Under the pieces are notes generated by a model, which ran no database searches, was not told the origin of the DNA, and saw nothing but the letters and a program-made list of their open reading frames with translations. A stretch of 54,916 bases of DNA from Prosthecobacter sp. (GTDB lineage: Bacteria; Verrucomicrobiota; Verrucomicrobiia; Verrucomicrobiales; Verrucomicrobiaceae). The DNA lies in NCBI RefSeq assembly GCF_020439865.1, contig NZ_JAGRPF010000132.1, positions 1 through 54,916 on the forward strand. Reading direction: 5' to 3'. Shown here one piece after another: positions 42,325 through 52,266 of this stretch (positions are counted from its first letter, which is position 1; each line of letters begins with the position of its first letter). The translations under genes were made by a program, and so were the position numbers.

Positions 42325-44124
42325 ATGTATCTCAACACAGCCCAACCGATCGCCGCCATTCATGATCGGATCTTAATCGTATCTCCTGATCCGCCCGCCA
42401 AGGAGGATCTGTTGATTGCATACGCCCTCCAGAACTCTGAGCCGGACACCGGCACCTCTGCCCTTAACGTCGCGAAACAGCACGGTGACCGAAATAGAAC
42501 CGGTGCCACGCAACTCGAGGTGGTGTGTTCCGCTCATGAGAGCGAGGCTCTGGTTTTGATCGAAAACGGACTTCGGCAGCAGGCGCCATTCTTCGTTGTG
42601 TTCATCGATGGCCGGCTGTTTCACGGCAAGGAGTATCGCTCCATCGTTCAGCGCTTTTGGAAGGTGCAAAGAAACCTTCATATCGTGATTCATTCGGTAT
42701 CTCAGATGAGTGGCTTTGAACAGATTCCGGTTGAACTTGGTCCGCAGCATCGGCTGCTGGTGCTCAAATACCGTCTTGTGCCTTTTGAGATTACTCAGAT
42801 CGCCCGGACGCTCGCGGACAAGCAGTCTTCTGAAGACAAGACGGTCTACCGGGAAATCGATCTCAAAGCGCAACTGCTTGCGGCTACCACTCAGTTTGAA
42901 GACGCAAGCAACCGGTTGCGTGTCGAGCGGGACCGCTGCCGACAGTTGGAGGAACAATTGTGTCGCAGCCAGCGATATGAAACGGTGGGCCGGTTCGCTG
43001 ATTCCATGGCACATTTCTTCAATAACTACCTCACGGTGATTCAGGGGTATCTGGACATGGCGAGAGCGGTGCAGGCGGGTGATCCCGATCAGGAGGCGCG
43101 CTTAGAGAAGCTCTATGTGGCCACAAAACACACAGCCGATGTGACGAGTCAGTTTGTGTCATTCAACAGACGCGATTATCTCCAGCCGAAGCCTTCGGAT
43201 CTCGCCCGAATTATTGACTCGCAAGCAGCCTTGCTGCAGAAGGCGCTGGGAGAAAGCATCGTCATCCAGATCAAACACAAACCTGACATTCCGGCAGTTC
43301 TGGCTGATCCAGCATGCCTCGAGCAAACGCTCTTCTCGGTTCTCATTCATGCCCGTGACGCGATGCCCAACGGTGGACGCTTGATGATTCAAACACATGA
43401 AATGAATCTTGCTGATGAAGCATCCGCACGCCGCGTAAATCCGAAAGCGATGCCAGGTCACTATGTGGTAATCGTCATCTCCGACAATGGAAAAGGCATG
43501 GCTCCTGCTGAAGTCGCAGGGATGTTTGACTCATCGAGGCTGCTGCAGGACTCCGAGTCACGTGCCGACCTCGCTATGATTCTGGCCCAAGGCAGGATGC
43601 ACTTGCAGCGGGGATGGATCGGCATCAGCAGCGTTCAGGACGTCGGAACTGAGTATCGTATATATCTTCCGGCAGTTCGGGATGCGGCCTGCCTAGCGGG
43701 CGAGGCTGGCCCAGAATCGAATCACACTGGCGCGCAAGGCGATGGCACTACGATCTTGATCGCCGATGATGAGGAGTCTGTGAGGCTGGTGATGGAGTAC
43801 GTGCTTACCAGCCAGGGACATCAGGTTTTGGTCGCAAAAGATGCCACCCAAGCCTGGGATCTCTGGCGGAAACATTCATCGCTCATTCAGCTTGTGATCA
43901 CGGACATCCAAATGCCCGGCGGCAGCAGCGGCTTCGATTTGGAGAAAGCCATCACGGACATGGATCCCACCGTCCCGGTTATCCTCACCTGTGGATACTG
44001 CTCTACCAAGTTCCCCAACGCGATCGAACTTCGCGAAGGGGAGAATTTCCTCTCCAAACCCTTCGGCATGGTGGAACTGCTCAACATCGTGGGGCGGGCG
44101 CTTCAGAGTTGCTCACGGCTGTAA
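42325..44124 (+). CDS. Hybrid histidine kinase with degenerate ATP-binding domain
   Basis: About 599 residues. The N-terminal ~150 look like a receiver-type fold without a phosphoacceptor (DRILIVSPDPPAKED, FFVVFIDGRLFHG). A coiled coil leads to the H-box, with His230 in DSMAHFFNNYLTVI, where the usual AHDFNN has lost its Asp. The N-box Asn is replaced (LIHARDAMP). G1 remains (SDNGKGM), but the glycine-rich G2 is gone (ESRADLAMI). The C-terminal receiver is intact: LIADDEESVR, Asp527 in VITDIQMP, and LSKPF. I used the ATG at 42325; a TTG at 42304 is a possible alternative. It may serve as a phosphorelay acceptor rather than an active kinase. Confidence 0.8.
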   Translation: MYLNTAQPIAAIHDRILIVSPDPPAKEDLLIAYALQNSEPDTGTSALNVAKQHGDRNRTGATQLEVVCSAHESEALVLIENGLRQQAPFFVVFIDGRLFHGKEYRSIVQRFWKVQRNLHIVIHSVSQMSGFEQIPVELGPQHRLLVLKYRLVPFEITQIARTLADKQSSEDKTVYREIDLKAQLLAATTQFEDASNRLRVERDRCRQLEEQLCRSQRYETVGRFADSMAHFFNNYLTVIQGYLDMARAVQAGDPDQEARLEKLYVATKHTADVTSQFVSFNRRDYLQPKPSDLARIIDSQAALLQKALGESIVIQIKHKPDIPAVLADPACLEQTLFSVLIHARDAMPNGGRLMIQTHEMNLADEASARRVNPKAMPGHYVVIVISDNGKGMAPAEVAGMFDSSRLLQDSESRADLAMILAQGRMHLQRGWIGISSVQDVGTEYRIYLPAVRDAACLAGEAGPESNHTGAQGDGTTILIADDEESVRLVMEYVLTSQGHQVLVAKDATQAWDLWRKHSSLIQLVITDIQMPGGSSGFDLEKAITDMDPTVPVILTCGYCSTKFPNAIELREGENFLSKPFGMVELLNIVGRALQSCSRL

Positions 44125-44313
44125 GATGATTGGAGCAGGCCCAGTCACCTCAATTCGCCAATTGCCATGATCGCGCAAGTAGCTCCCGATCGTGGCGTTT
44201 CTTGGAGTGCTCCTGTGTCACACGGTTTCCATCGCTAGACGCAGGGGTTCTGGAGTAAACTGCGGCAAGTTCCGGATCCAGCCAGCGAGCAACGCTGCGG
44301 GAAAGCTACAGCC

Positions 44314-47300
44314 ATGAACCTCGACGCGCCACCCCAACCTCCCGCCTCGACGGGCGAGGATGTCTCGCGCCATCTGTTGATTCAGGTGGATGATCGCGGG
44401 ACCGTCGTTGCTGTCCATGGCACATGGAATCCGTTTCACCTCCCATCGGGTGAAAAAGTGCCGCTGCCGCAGTGCGGCGAGGACTGCTTCGAGATTCTTG
44501 GGATGGCGGCCATGACGGGATGTGAGTGGGCCCGCTGTGCCACGGAGGGACTTCGTCAAGTATTGAGGCACAAGAAACCTCTGTCTCGCTTTGAGTTCCG
44601 CTTGCCCGTAGGGCAGGGAGCTTCGCTTCGGATCCAAAACATCACGCAATCCTTCTCCACCCCAGACGAGCGAGGTGCGCTCATCAATTGGCTGGACATC
44701 ACTCAAAATGCAGAGGGGGATCCTGGCGGGTACTCGCTTTCGACGGTGGCCACCTCGAGAATCTGCATGGACTTTCCTGCCGTCATTCTCACCGACATGG
44801 ATGGACATGTGTGCCAGATCAGCGAGCATTTCGCGGATGTCGCCGGAGCACTGGCACACGTCTCGGACGGTATCGGAGTCGAGAGTCTTGTTCATCCGGA
44901 CGATACTGCGCAGATGCTGCAGGCAGTGGCGTCCATTCGTTCCGGTGAATCAGAGCATGCCGTGATCGAGGTCCGACTCCCCGGAAGGATGGGTGAAGCC
45001 CCATGGTTCGAATGCAAGCTTTCCGTCATCAAGGAACCCTCCGGCAAACCCAAGCGCATGGTGTTTCTGTGGTCGGACCTCGCATCCATTCATCAAGGCC
45101 GCACCGAACTCCGCTTGCTGCAAACTTCGGTGGCAATGGTGAACGACATCGTGCTGATCACCGAAGCGGAACCTATCGACGAACCAGGACCCCGCATCGT
45201 ATTCGTGAACGAAGCATTCACACGGCTTACCGGTTACAGCCCTGGCGAGGTCATCGGCCGCAGCCCTCGGTTCCTCCAGGGGCCGGAGACTGATCGCGGT
45301 GCGCTGGGCCGCATTCGAGCGGCCCTCGCTGGCCATAAGCCCGTCAAGGAGGAACTGATCAACTATACCAAGAGCGGAGAGGCGTTTTGCCTTGAGATCG
45401 ATATTGTGCCGATCTCCGATGCGGGCGGACGCACAACTCACTTCGCCGCCATTCAACGCGACATCTCGGCCCGCAAAGAAGCGGAGCAAAAGCTCTTGCG
45501 AGCAAACCGCCGCTACAGCGAGCAGCGCAGGACCCTCGCAAGGCTGATGAAAGGTGGCTTGATGCAGGCCCCGCGGCCAGACGAGGCTTTTCGAGAAATC
45601 ACCGAACTCATCGCGGACGTCATGAAAGTGGAGCGGGTCAGCATTTGGAGATTTTCGTCAGACCGAAGTTCCATCTTCTGCCATGCGCTATTTGAGGCCT
45701 CCTCTCGGTATCACTCAGCAGGTCTGGAACTCCTTGAGAGAGACTTCCCCTCGTACTTCGCTGCGCTGGCCCACAATGAACTCATTTCAGCGGACGATGC
45801 CGTTCATGACGCACGCACATGCGAATTTGCCAACAGCTACCTTCGACCGCTGGGAATCACCTCCATGCTGGACGCTCCACTGCACGTGGGCGGCCAGTTG
45901 GCAGGAGTGCTCTGCCATGAACACATAGGCCCGCCGCGGACGTGGGGGGAGGAAGAACAGAGCTTTGCCGTGTCGCTGGCCAATTTCATCTCACTGTTGC
46001 TGGCTCAATGGGAGCACCGGCAGTCTGAGGAAAAATTGCGCCAGCAGGCATCCCTCCTCGACAAGGCCAACGACGCCATTCTTGTCCGTGAACTGGACCA
46101 CACTGTCACATACTGGAACAAAAGTGCCGAAAAGCTCTACGGCTGGACGTCTGAAGAAGCCCTCGGTCGCAAGGTTTCCGAACTGATCTATAAGGACACT
46201 TCGCAATTCGACGAACAGACCGCCAAAGTGCTTACAGACGGTGAATGGAAAGGTGAGATCCGGCAGTCAGGCAAGCACGGGGAGGATCTCATGATCGAAG
46301 CCCACTGGACACTCGTCCGCGATCCGGAAGGTCGTCCCAAGAGCATTCTTTCAATCAACACAGACATCACTAGGAAAAAACTTCTCGAAGACCAGATCTA
46401 CCGCTCGCAGCGCATGGAGAGCATTGGAACGCTGGCCGGCGGTGTGGCTCATGATCTGAACAATATACTGACACCGATCATGATGGCGGTGGATCTGCTC
46501 AAGAAAAAGGAAGCGAGCGATACAGACCATGAGAGTCTTGATTCCATTGCGGCCAATGCCAGGCGAGGTGCGGAGATGATCCGGCAGTTGTTGTCCTTCG
46601 CCAAGGGGGTCGAAGGAAGACGTCTCCCGGTCTCAGTTTCTGAAGCGCTGCAAGAGGTCCGTCGCTTCGTCCGCGACTCTTTCCCGAAGAACATCACTCT
46701 GAAGGTTCACAGTGATGAAGATCTGGAACCCATTGCCGGGGACCCCACCCAACTCCATCAAGTGCTCCTCAATCTGTGCGTGAACGCACGGGATGCGATG
46801 CCAACGGGAGGCGAACTCAAAATCACAGCGCAGAACATCGAGGTGGACGCTCAATATGCTGCCGCATATCTGGATGCGACTCCGGGGCAACACATCATGA
46901 TCACCGTGGAGGACAATGGCGCAGGCATGACTTCCGATGTGATGGACAAAATGTTTGAACCCTTCTTCACCACCAAGGAAATCGGCAAAGGCACCGGCCT
47001 CGGCCTATCTACCTCACTGGCCATCATCAAAAGCCACGGTGGATTTGTTGCGGCGAGCAGCCAACCCGGCAAGGGCAGCAGGCTTGCGGTGTACCTTCCA
47101 ACCGGGCAGTTTGGGACGCTTGTCCCACCTGCCACTGAGCACGAACCCACGCCCGAAGGAGCAGGCGAAGTCGTCCTGGTTGTGGATGATGAAGCCTCTG
47201 TGCGAGACATCACACGGCGCACCTTGGAGTCGCACGGCTACCGGGTCCTTCTGGCCTCGGACGGCGCGGAGGCTGTCTCTGTCTATTCCAATCACCAAAA

Positions 47301-47562
47301 CGAGATCGCATTGGTGCTGACAGACATGATGATGCCGGTGATGGACGGTTTGCAGACGATTCAAGTGCTGACAAAAATTGATCCTGCCGTTCGCATCATC
47401 GCTGCCAGCGGGGTGCTCTCGCCTGAAGGTCAGGTCCAGGCCGCCAAGGCGGGAATCGTGCACTTCCTCGCCAAACCCTATGATGCCCGGACCATGCTGC
47501 GAGCGTTGCATGATGTCCTACATGCCGCCAAGATTCCCTCTACCTCCAGAGAGGGCGCTTGA
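44314..47562 (+). CDS. PAS/GAF hybrid histidine kinase with LOV-like PAS
   Basis: A soluble 1082-residue hybrid kinase. The order is: N-terminal PAS-like regions (~20-260); a LOV-like PAS (~275-390) with GRSPRFLQGPETD and NYTKSGEAF, where the photoactive Cys position is Pro; GAF (~410-570); PAS (~580-700); HisKA with His713 in GGVAHDLNNILTP; HATPase with NLCVNARDAMP, EDNGAGM and GTGLGLSTS; and a receiver with VVDDEASVR, Asp1004 in LTDMMMP, and LAKPY. All catalytic boxes are present. Signals are probably cytoplasmic, since no membrane segments are seen. The 3' end overlaps the convergent kinase gene by 45 bases. Confidence 0.9.
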   Translation: MNLDAPPQPPASTGEDVSRHLLIQVDDRGTVVAVHGTWNPFHLPSGEKVPLPQCGEDCFEILGMAAMTGCEWARCATEGLRQVLRHKKPLSRFEFRLPVGQGASLRIQNITQSFSTPDERGALINWLDITQNAEGDPGGYSLSTVATSRICMDFPAVILTDMDGHVCQISEHFADVAGALAHVSDGIGVESLVHPDDTAQMLQAVASIRSGESEHAVIEVRLPGRMGEAPWFECKLSVIKEPSGKPKRMVFLWSDLASIHQGRTELRLLQTSVAMVNDIVLITEAEPIDEPGPRIVFVNEAFTRLTGYSPGEVIGRSPRFLQGPETDRGALGRIRAALAGHKPVKEELINYTKSGEAFCLEIDIVPISDAGGRTTHFAAIQRDISARKEAEQKLLRANRRYSEQRRTLARLMKGGLMQAPRPDEAFREITELIADVMKVERVSIWRFSSDRSSIFCHALFEASSRYHSAGLELLERDFPSYFAALAHNELISADDAVHDARTCEFANSYLRPLGITSMLDAPLHVGGQLAGVLCHEHIGPPRTWGEEEQSFAVSLANFISLLLAQWEHRQSEEKLRQQASLLDKANDAILVRELDHTVTYWNKSAEKLYGWTSEEALGRKVSELIYKDTSQFDEQTAKVLTDGEWKGEIRQSGKHGEDLMIEAHWTLVRDPEGRPKSILSINTDITRKKLLEDQIYRSQRMESIGTLAGGVAHDLNNILTPIMMAVDLLKKKEASDTDHESLDSIAANARRGAEMIRQLLSFAKGVEGRRLPVSVSEALQEVRRFVRDSFPKNITLKVHSDEDLEPIAGDPTQLHQVLLNLCVNARDAMPTGGELKITAQNIEVDAQYAAAYLDATPGQHIMITVEDNGAGMTSDVMDKMFEPFFTTKEIGKGTGLGLSTSLAIIKSHGGFVAASSQPGKGSRLAVYLPTGQFGTLVPPATEHEPTPEGAGEVVLVVDDEASVRDITRRTLESHGYRVLLASDGAEAVSVYSNHQNEIALVLTDMMMPVMDGLQTIQVLTKIDPAVRIIAASGVLSPEGQVQAAKAGIVHFLAKPYDARTMLRALHDVLHAAKIPSTSREGA

Positions 47563-50500
47563 ATCGGGGGAAGCTCCCAAGAGCGCCGCCAGAGCCTCCA
47601 GCAGAGCACCAGCCGTGTAGGGCTTGCTCAAAAAATGAGTCACACCCAAACTGCTTACTTGCGCCTGCATTTGCTGGTTGAGACCACTGGCACCGATGAT
47701 GGGAAGTCCGGGGTGAATGCGAAGCAGCGCCTGGATGAGCGAAGGTCCATCCATGTTTGGCATCATCATATCAGTGATGACGGCAGCCGGCTGCTCATCG
47801 TTTTTCAGGAAGGTGGCAAGGGCATCCGTTCCATCCGCCGCCGTCACGACCCGGTAGCCAAATGCCTCCAGCGTATGTGTTGTAGCGGTGAGAATGGGAA
47901 ATTCGTCATCGACCACAAGGATGAGTTCTCCCCGGCCCATCCGTCCCGAGGAGGGAGCCAACCTGGCCTCAATCTTCGTTCGAGAGGGCTTTGCGGGCAG
48001 AAACACCCGAAAGGTCGTTCCTTTGCCGGTCTGACTGCTCAGATCGATGAAACCGTGATGCGATTTGACGATGCCTGTGGTCGTGGCCAATCCGAGTCCT
48101 GTGCCCTTTCCAACCTCTTTCGTTGTAAAGAAGGGATCAAAAATCCGGTCTCGCACCTCAGCCGGGATCCCGGTGCCAGAGTCGCTGACCTCGAGCACGA
48201 CATACGGCCCCGGCGTGGCATCCGGATGCATGCTGGCAAACTGCGCATCCACGTCGAGATTGACGGCGGAAATTGCCAGGCGGCCGCCATCCGGCATCGC
48301 GTCCCGCGCATTGACGCTAAGATTGAGCAAAACCTGGTGAAGCTGGGTGGGATCCGCCTCCAGATTCCAGATGTCGTCGTCGCATGTCACGATCAATTGT
48401 ATTTCCTTCGGGAAGGTCTCAAGAATCAGGTGTTCGATGTCGCGAATGATTTCACGCGGGCTCAGGAGCATGCTCCGATTTTCGACGCCTCGGGCAAAAC
48501 TCAAAATTTGCCGCACCATGTCTGCTCCCCGGTTGGCGCTGCTTTCAAGAGTATTGAGCAGCTCAATGTCGCGAGGATGCGAGAGCTTCATCCTCAGGAT
48601 CGTAAGTGACATCAGGATTGGGGTGAGAATGTTGTTAAGATCGTGGGCAATGCCGCCCGCCAGTGTGCCGATGCTCTCCATGCGCTGTGCCCGCAAGAAT
48701 TGGGATTCCATGCGGCGTTTCTCAGTCACATCGGTCATGAACCCCTCGATGTATTGCAGATCACCTTGTTCGGAGGGAATTCCCTGGCCGCGTTCCCAGA
48801 TCCATCGTTCTTCGCCATCCGCACGGCGGATCCGGTAGGTCATCTCAAAACGCCGACCAGCGGCGACCGCTTCGTCCACGCTTCGCCGGTAATGCTCCTG
48901 GTCGTCGGGGTGAATCAATTCGCCAAAAGATGCCCGGCGATTGCTCACCAGTTCATCCGCTTCATAGCCTGTGATCTCCCTGCAGCCTTCACTGACGAAT
49001 TCAAGCGTCCACTGCTCGTCGATTCGCGATCGATAGGCTGCGCCGGGCAAGTTTCCCATGAGGGTGGAAATCATGCGCTCGTTTTCACGCAGGGCTTCGA
49101 TCGCCCCCTGCCGCTCCTTCTCCTTGGCAGCCGTTTCCAAAGCGAATGAAAGGTTGTCCGCGAGGGCGCTGAGAACTCGAATTTCCTCATCCTGAAAGCA
49201 GTTGCAAGTATCAGCGTAGATCAGCAGCACGCCGACCTTCCTGCCACCGGGCATCAATGGGAAGGCCGCGCTGGCGCGGTATCCGCGCTCCAGCGCTCTT
49301 TCTCGATAGAAAAATGACTCGTCGTTGCCGATGTCATTCGAGATCGCATGCCTGCCGCTCCGGAATGCCCGTCCACCTGGCCCACGGCCCATCGGCTCGT
49401 CTTTCACCGTCAGGTTGAGGTTTTGCAGGTAGCCGTTTTCGTGCCCGGCGCAGGCGGCTGGAATCAACGTCTCACTCTTCTCATCATGGAGGCCAATCCA
49501 TGCCATTCGCATGCTGCCCTTATCCACGGCGATTTGTGCCGCAGCCTCATACAGTTGCTGAGGATCGCGGATACGGACGATGGCTTCATTGATGCTGCTG
49601 GACATCGCGTGCAGGCGGTTCAGACGGAGCAGCCGCTGCTCATCCAGTTTGCGCTCGTGAATGTCGAGCGCGGATCCTGCCATGCGATAGGGTTCCTGGT
49701 GCTCGTTCCATAGAGCCTGCCCGCGGGCCTCGAACCATCGATATTCTCCCGACTTCACAAGGATGCGATACTCGATGCAGAATAGCTCGTGCCGCTCAAG
49801 ATGGGCTTCGAGCGCCAATTTCACCAGCGGGAGATCCTCAGGATGCATTTTCTGCTCCCACGCATAGAAGAGGCTCGGAAACTCCGATTGAGTGTACCCG
49901 AGAAGTTCCCGAAACCTAGGGGAATAGTACACACCACCAGTGCGAATGTCCCAGTCCCAGACCCCGCCGGTTGAGCCACTGGCAGCAAGCGCATAGCGTT
50001 CCTCGCTTTTTCGTAGCGCCAGCTCCGCCTGATGCCTCTCCAACTCCGCCGCCGCACGAACGGCAAATAGCTGAAAAATCGCTTGTAGTCGCACTCTGTG
50101 ATCAAGGGCCGTGTCACTAAATGCGGCAATCATGCCGATGACCCGTCCATCGACCGCGTGGAGCGGGATTCCCATGTAGGAGCTCACGCCCAATTGCTGC
50201 AGCATTGCATCGTCAGGGAAATGCAGCTGCACATCCTTGTCGTAATAGCAGACTCCGCCGCTGGCGACGTTATAACATGGGGTGCCAACCAGGGAGCGTA
50301 TTTGGTTGGGCTGCACTTTGCCGTCCGCACAAAAGCCCAGCGTCTGGATCATGCGGTCCCGCTCCGGGATGAGCATGGCCACGATGGCATACTTGGCTTC
50401 CAGCGTTCTTGCCAGGTGGAGACACATTGACTGGAAGAAAGTTTCGCCCGTGCGGGAGTTTACACCATCCGCCATGGCCCTCAGGGCCTCTTCAACCTTT

Positions 50501-51696
50501 TTCTCGACAGTGATGTCCGAAGCGAGGCTTAAAATTGACTGGATCTCGCCTTGTTCGTTCAGCAACGCAGAATTGTGCCACTCGCACACAAGGACACGGC
50601 CGTCCTTGCTCAAGTTGCGGTTGACGCAGGTGGTGCGCGACTCAGACCTGTCGAGGAGGCAATTTAAGGCAGCCTCGACCCGCGGGAGGTCATCTGGGTG
50701 AATGAACCCCCAATCAGTATGATGACGGCCCACAACATCGGCGGCATTCCATCCGAATATTTTCTCTGCCTGTGGAGACCATCTCCATATGCGCCCACTT
50801 ACATCACGTTCAACGAACGCCAAGGTGGTTCCCTCCAGCTGTGAAAGCAGAGTCGCGTGCGCCTGCTGCTGCAGCGCTTCCTCCTGCTCGATGCGCGCGG
50901 TGATATCTCGCAGATTGCCAATGATCGCAATCGCCTTGCCCTCGGTATCTCTTACAATCGAACGGCTTTCGTTGATCCACCTGTAGTGATCATCTTTGCG
51001 GCGGAAACGATACTCAAGCACCGGGTGAAAGTCATCATGCGATTGAATGTCTCCAAGGCGCGGCAGCCGGTCTTGAGCCAAGGGGTGATCTTCTGGATGC
51101 ATCCGTGAGAGCATGAGTTTAATCCCGCCTGCGATGCACTCATCCACACTAAACCCAAGCACTTGTTCCACCGCAGGACTGATGTAGTCGTACGTCAGTG
51201 TCGGGAGGTTGAGACAATAAACAGGGTCTTTGGAATTCCCGAGCACCGAACGGAATCTCTCCTCGCTTCGGCGAAGCTCGTTTTCCGCCTGTTTTCTCCT
51301 GGAAATATCGCGCACCGTGACGATCAAGCGGACATCCCCGGCGACTGTGGCCATGCGTATATTCACCTCCACCCAAAACACCCTTCCGGAACGGGTGCGT
51401 GCCTGCCAATCGAACAGTTGCGGCCCCTCCTGCGTGGCCTTTTGCATCCACTTTCTCGCCTCTTCCTGAGTGTAGGGCGGCACGTTGGCGCTGAGTTCGG
51501 ACACGGACAGAGTTCTCATCACGTCGGGCGGCCAACCGTAGAGTTCGCACGCACGATGATTGACCTGCAAAATCGCCCCAGACTCTGCGTCATGCACGAA
51601 AACAGCATCATTGAGGCAGTCAAAAACGTTGCGATACCATTCTAATTCACTGCTTTTGTCCTCGTCACATTCGGCGGTTTTCGCGGGCATGAACAA
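47518..51696 (-). CDS. Multi-PAS/GAF hybrid histidine kinase
   Basis: A soluble 1392-residue hybrid kinase. Domains in order: PAS (~25-130), PAS with PAC (~145-270), PAS (~280-400), GAF (~415-560), PAS (~575-690), GAF (~710-850), PAS (~870-990), HisKA with His1018 in GGIAHDLNNILTP, HATPase (NLSVNARDAMP, SDSGTGI, GTGLGLATT), and a receiver with VVDDEFPIL, Asp1309 in ITDMMMP, and LSKPY. Its kinase and receiver are very like those of the convergent gene at 44314, so these parts probably arose by duplication with different sensor arrays. It is downstream of the stand-alone receiver at 51741, with a 44-base gap, and may be cotranscribed with it. Confidence 0.9.
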   Translation of the reverse strand: MFMPAKTAECDEDKSSELEWYRNVFDCLNDAVFVHDAESGAILQVNHRACELYGWPPDVMRTLSVSELSANVPPYTQEEARKWMQKATQEGPQLFDWQARTRSGRVFWVEVNIRMATVAGDVRLIVTVRDISRRKQAENELRRSEERFRSVLGNSKDPVYCLNLPTLTYDYISPAVEQVLGFSVDECIAGGIKLMLSRMHPEDHPLAQDRLPRLGDIQSHDDFHPVLEYRFRRKDDHYRWINESRSIVRDTEGKAIAIIGNLRDITARIEQEEALQQQAHATLLSQLEGTTLAFVERDVSGRIWRWSPQAEKIFGWNAADVVGRHHTDWGFIHPDDLPRVEAALNCLLDRSESRTTCVNRNLSKDGRVLVCEWHNSALLNEQGEIQSILSLASDITVEKKVEEALRAMADGVNSRTGETFFQSMCLHLARTLEAKYAIVAMLIPERDRMIQTLGFCADGKVQPNQIRSLVGTPCYNVASGGVCYYDKDVQLHFPDDAMLQQLGVSSYMGIPLHAVDGRVIGMIAAFSDTALDHRVRLQAIFQLFAVRAAAELERHQAELALRKSEERYALAASGSTGGVWDWDIRTGGVYYSPRFRELLGYTQSEFPSLFYAWEQKMHPEDLPLVKLALEAHLERHELFCIEYRILVKSGEYRWFEARGQALWNEHQEPYRMAGSALDIHERKLDEQRLLRLNRLHAMSSSINEAIVRIRDPQQLYEAAAQIAVDKGSMRMAWIGLHDEKSETLIPAACAGHENGYLQNLNLTVKDEPMGRGPGGRAFRSGRHAISNDIGNDESFFYRERALERGYRASAAFPLMPGGRKVGVLLIYADTCNCFQDEEIRVLSALADNLSFALETAAKEKERQGAIEALRENERMISTLMGNLPGAAYRSRIDEQWTLEFVSEGCREITGYEADELVSNRRASFGELIHPDDQEHYRRSVDEAVAAGRRFEMTYRIRRADGEERWIWERGQGIPSEQGDLQYIEGFMTDVTEKRRMESQFLRAQRMESIGTLAGGIAHDLNNILTPILMSLTILRMKLSHPRDIELLNTLESSANRGADMVRQILSFARGVENRSMLLSPREIIRDIEHLILETFPKEIQLIVTCDDDIWNLEADPTQLHQVLLNLSVNARDAMPDGGRLAISAVNLDVDAQFASMHPDATPGPYVVLEVSDSGTGIPAEVRDRIFDPFFTTKEVGKGTGLGLATTTGIVKSHHGFIDLSSQTGKGTTFRVFLPAKPSRTKIEARLAPSSGRMGRGELILVVDDEFPILTATTHTLEAFGYRVVTAADGTDALATFLKNDEQPAAVITDMMMPNMDGPSLIQALLRIHPGLPIIGASGLNQQMQAQVSSLGVTHFLSKPYTAGALLEALAALLGASPDSSALSGGRGNLGGM

Positions 51697-51740
51697 ATCA
51701 AAGTGGTTAAGGGTTGAAGAACTCCTCTGAGAAAGTGAAT

Positions 51741-52184
51741 TTATGGATTGCGTTCACTTCGAGTCATTTCTTTAGGTTCCTCAATGACTCCGTCGAGATT
51801 TGCACATATCGCCGCGGCCAGTGCTTTCACCCCTTGCTCCTTGGAAACATAACCATGGACATCCGGGCGGGTGAGCACGGGCAACATGTCCACGCTGGAG
51901 TGATTGCTGAGGAGAATCGCCTTGCAATTGCCCCGATCTAAAGCCGCGGCCCCATCTAGTAGATCGATGGCGGTACCGTCCGGCAGCGTCATGTCCGCGA
52001 CCAAAACATTCACATCGTGCGATCTCAAGGCATCAAGCGCCTCTGCTACGCTGCCAGCAGTCAGGACCTCAACATTGGCCAGATAGCGCGTCAGTGCGTC
52101 GTGGACCACGGAGCGGTAGCTGGCGTGGTCTTCCACCAGCAGAACAGTTCGTAAACGTGTGAATTGCGTATCTCGCGAGCTCAT
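51741..52184 (-). CDS. Stand-alone receiver (CheY-like) protein
   Basis: A 147-residue single-domain response regulator. The acidic pocket is LLVEDHASYR, the phosphoacceptor Asp64 in VADMTLPDG, the switch Ser in LLSNHSS, and Lys115 in GYVSKEQG. After the last helix there is only a short charged tail and no output domain. It probably acts as a phosphate shuttle or by protein contact, as in phosphorelays. It is read in the same direction as the large kinase downstream and diverges from the kinase-receiver gene at 52267 across an 82-base intergenic region. Confidence 0.88.
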   Translation of the reverse strand: MSSRDTQFTRLRTVLLVEDHASYRSVVHDALTRYLANVEVLTAGSVAEALDALRSHDVNVLVADMTLPDGTAIDLLDGAAALDRGNCKAILLSNHSSVDMLPVLTRPDVHGYVSKEQGVKALAAAICANLDGVIEEPKEMTRSERNP

Positions 52185-52266
52185 GAAGGATCATTATCTT
52201 TCCAAGGTTGCTTGTAATTGCGATAACATACAGCAAAACAAACACGTGTAGTCTGGAACAACGAGA
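52185..52266. promoter_or_regulatory. Short divergent promoter region
   Basis: These 82 bases lie between divergent receiver and kinase genes and must hold promoters for both unless transcription comes from further away. The region is A/T-richer than the flanking genes. A loose inverted pair TTATC and GATAA (about 52191 and 52221) is visible but may be chance. Confidence 0.4.

Noticed and set aside
44218..44895. A 225-codon - frame opposite the start of the PAS/GAF kinase
   Set aside because: No domain is visible, and it is antisense to a well-supported kinase gene.
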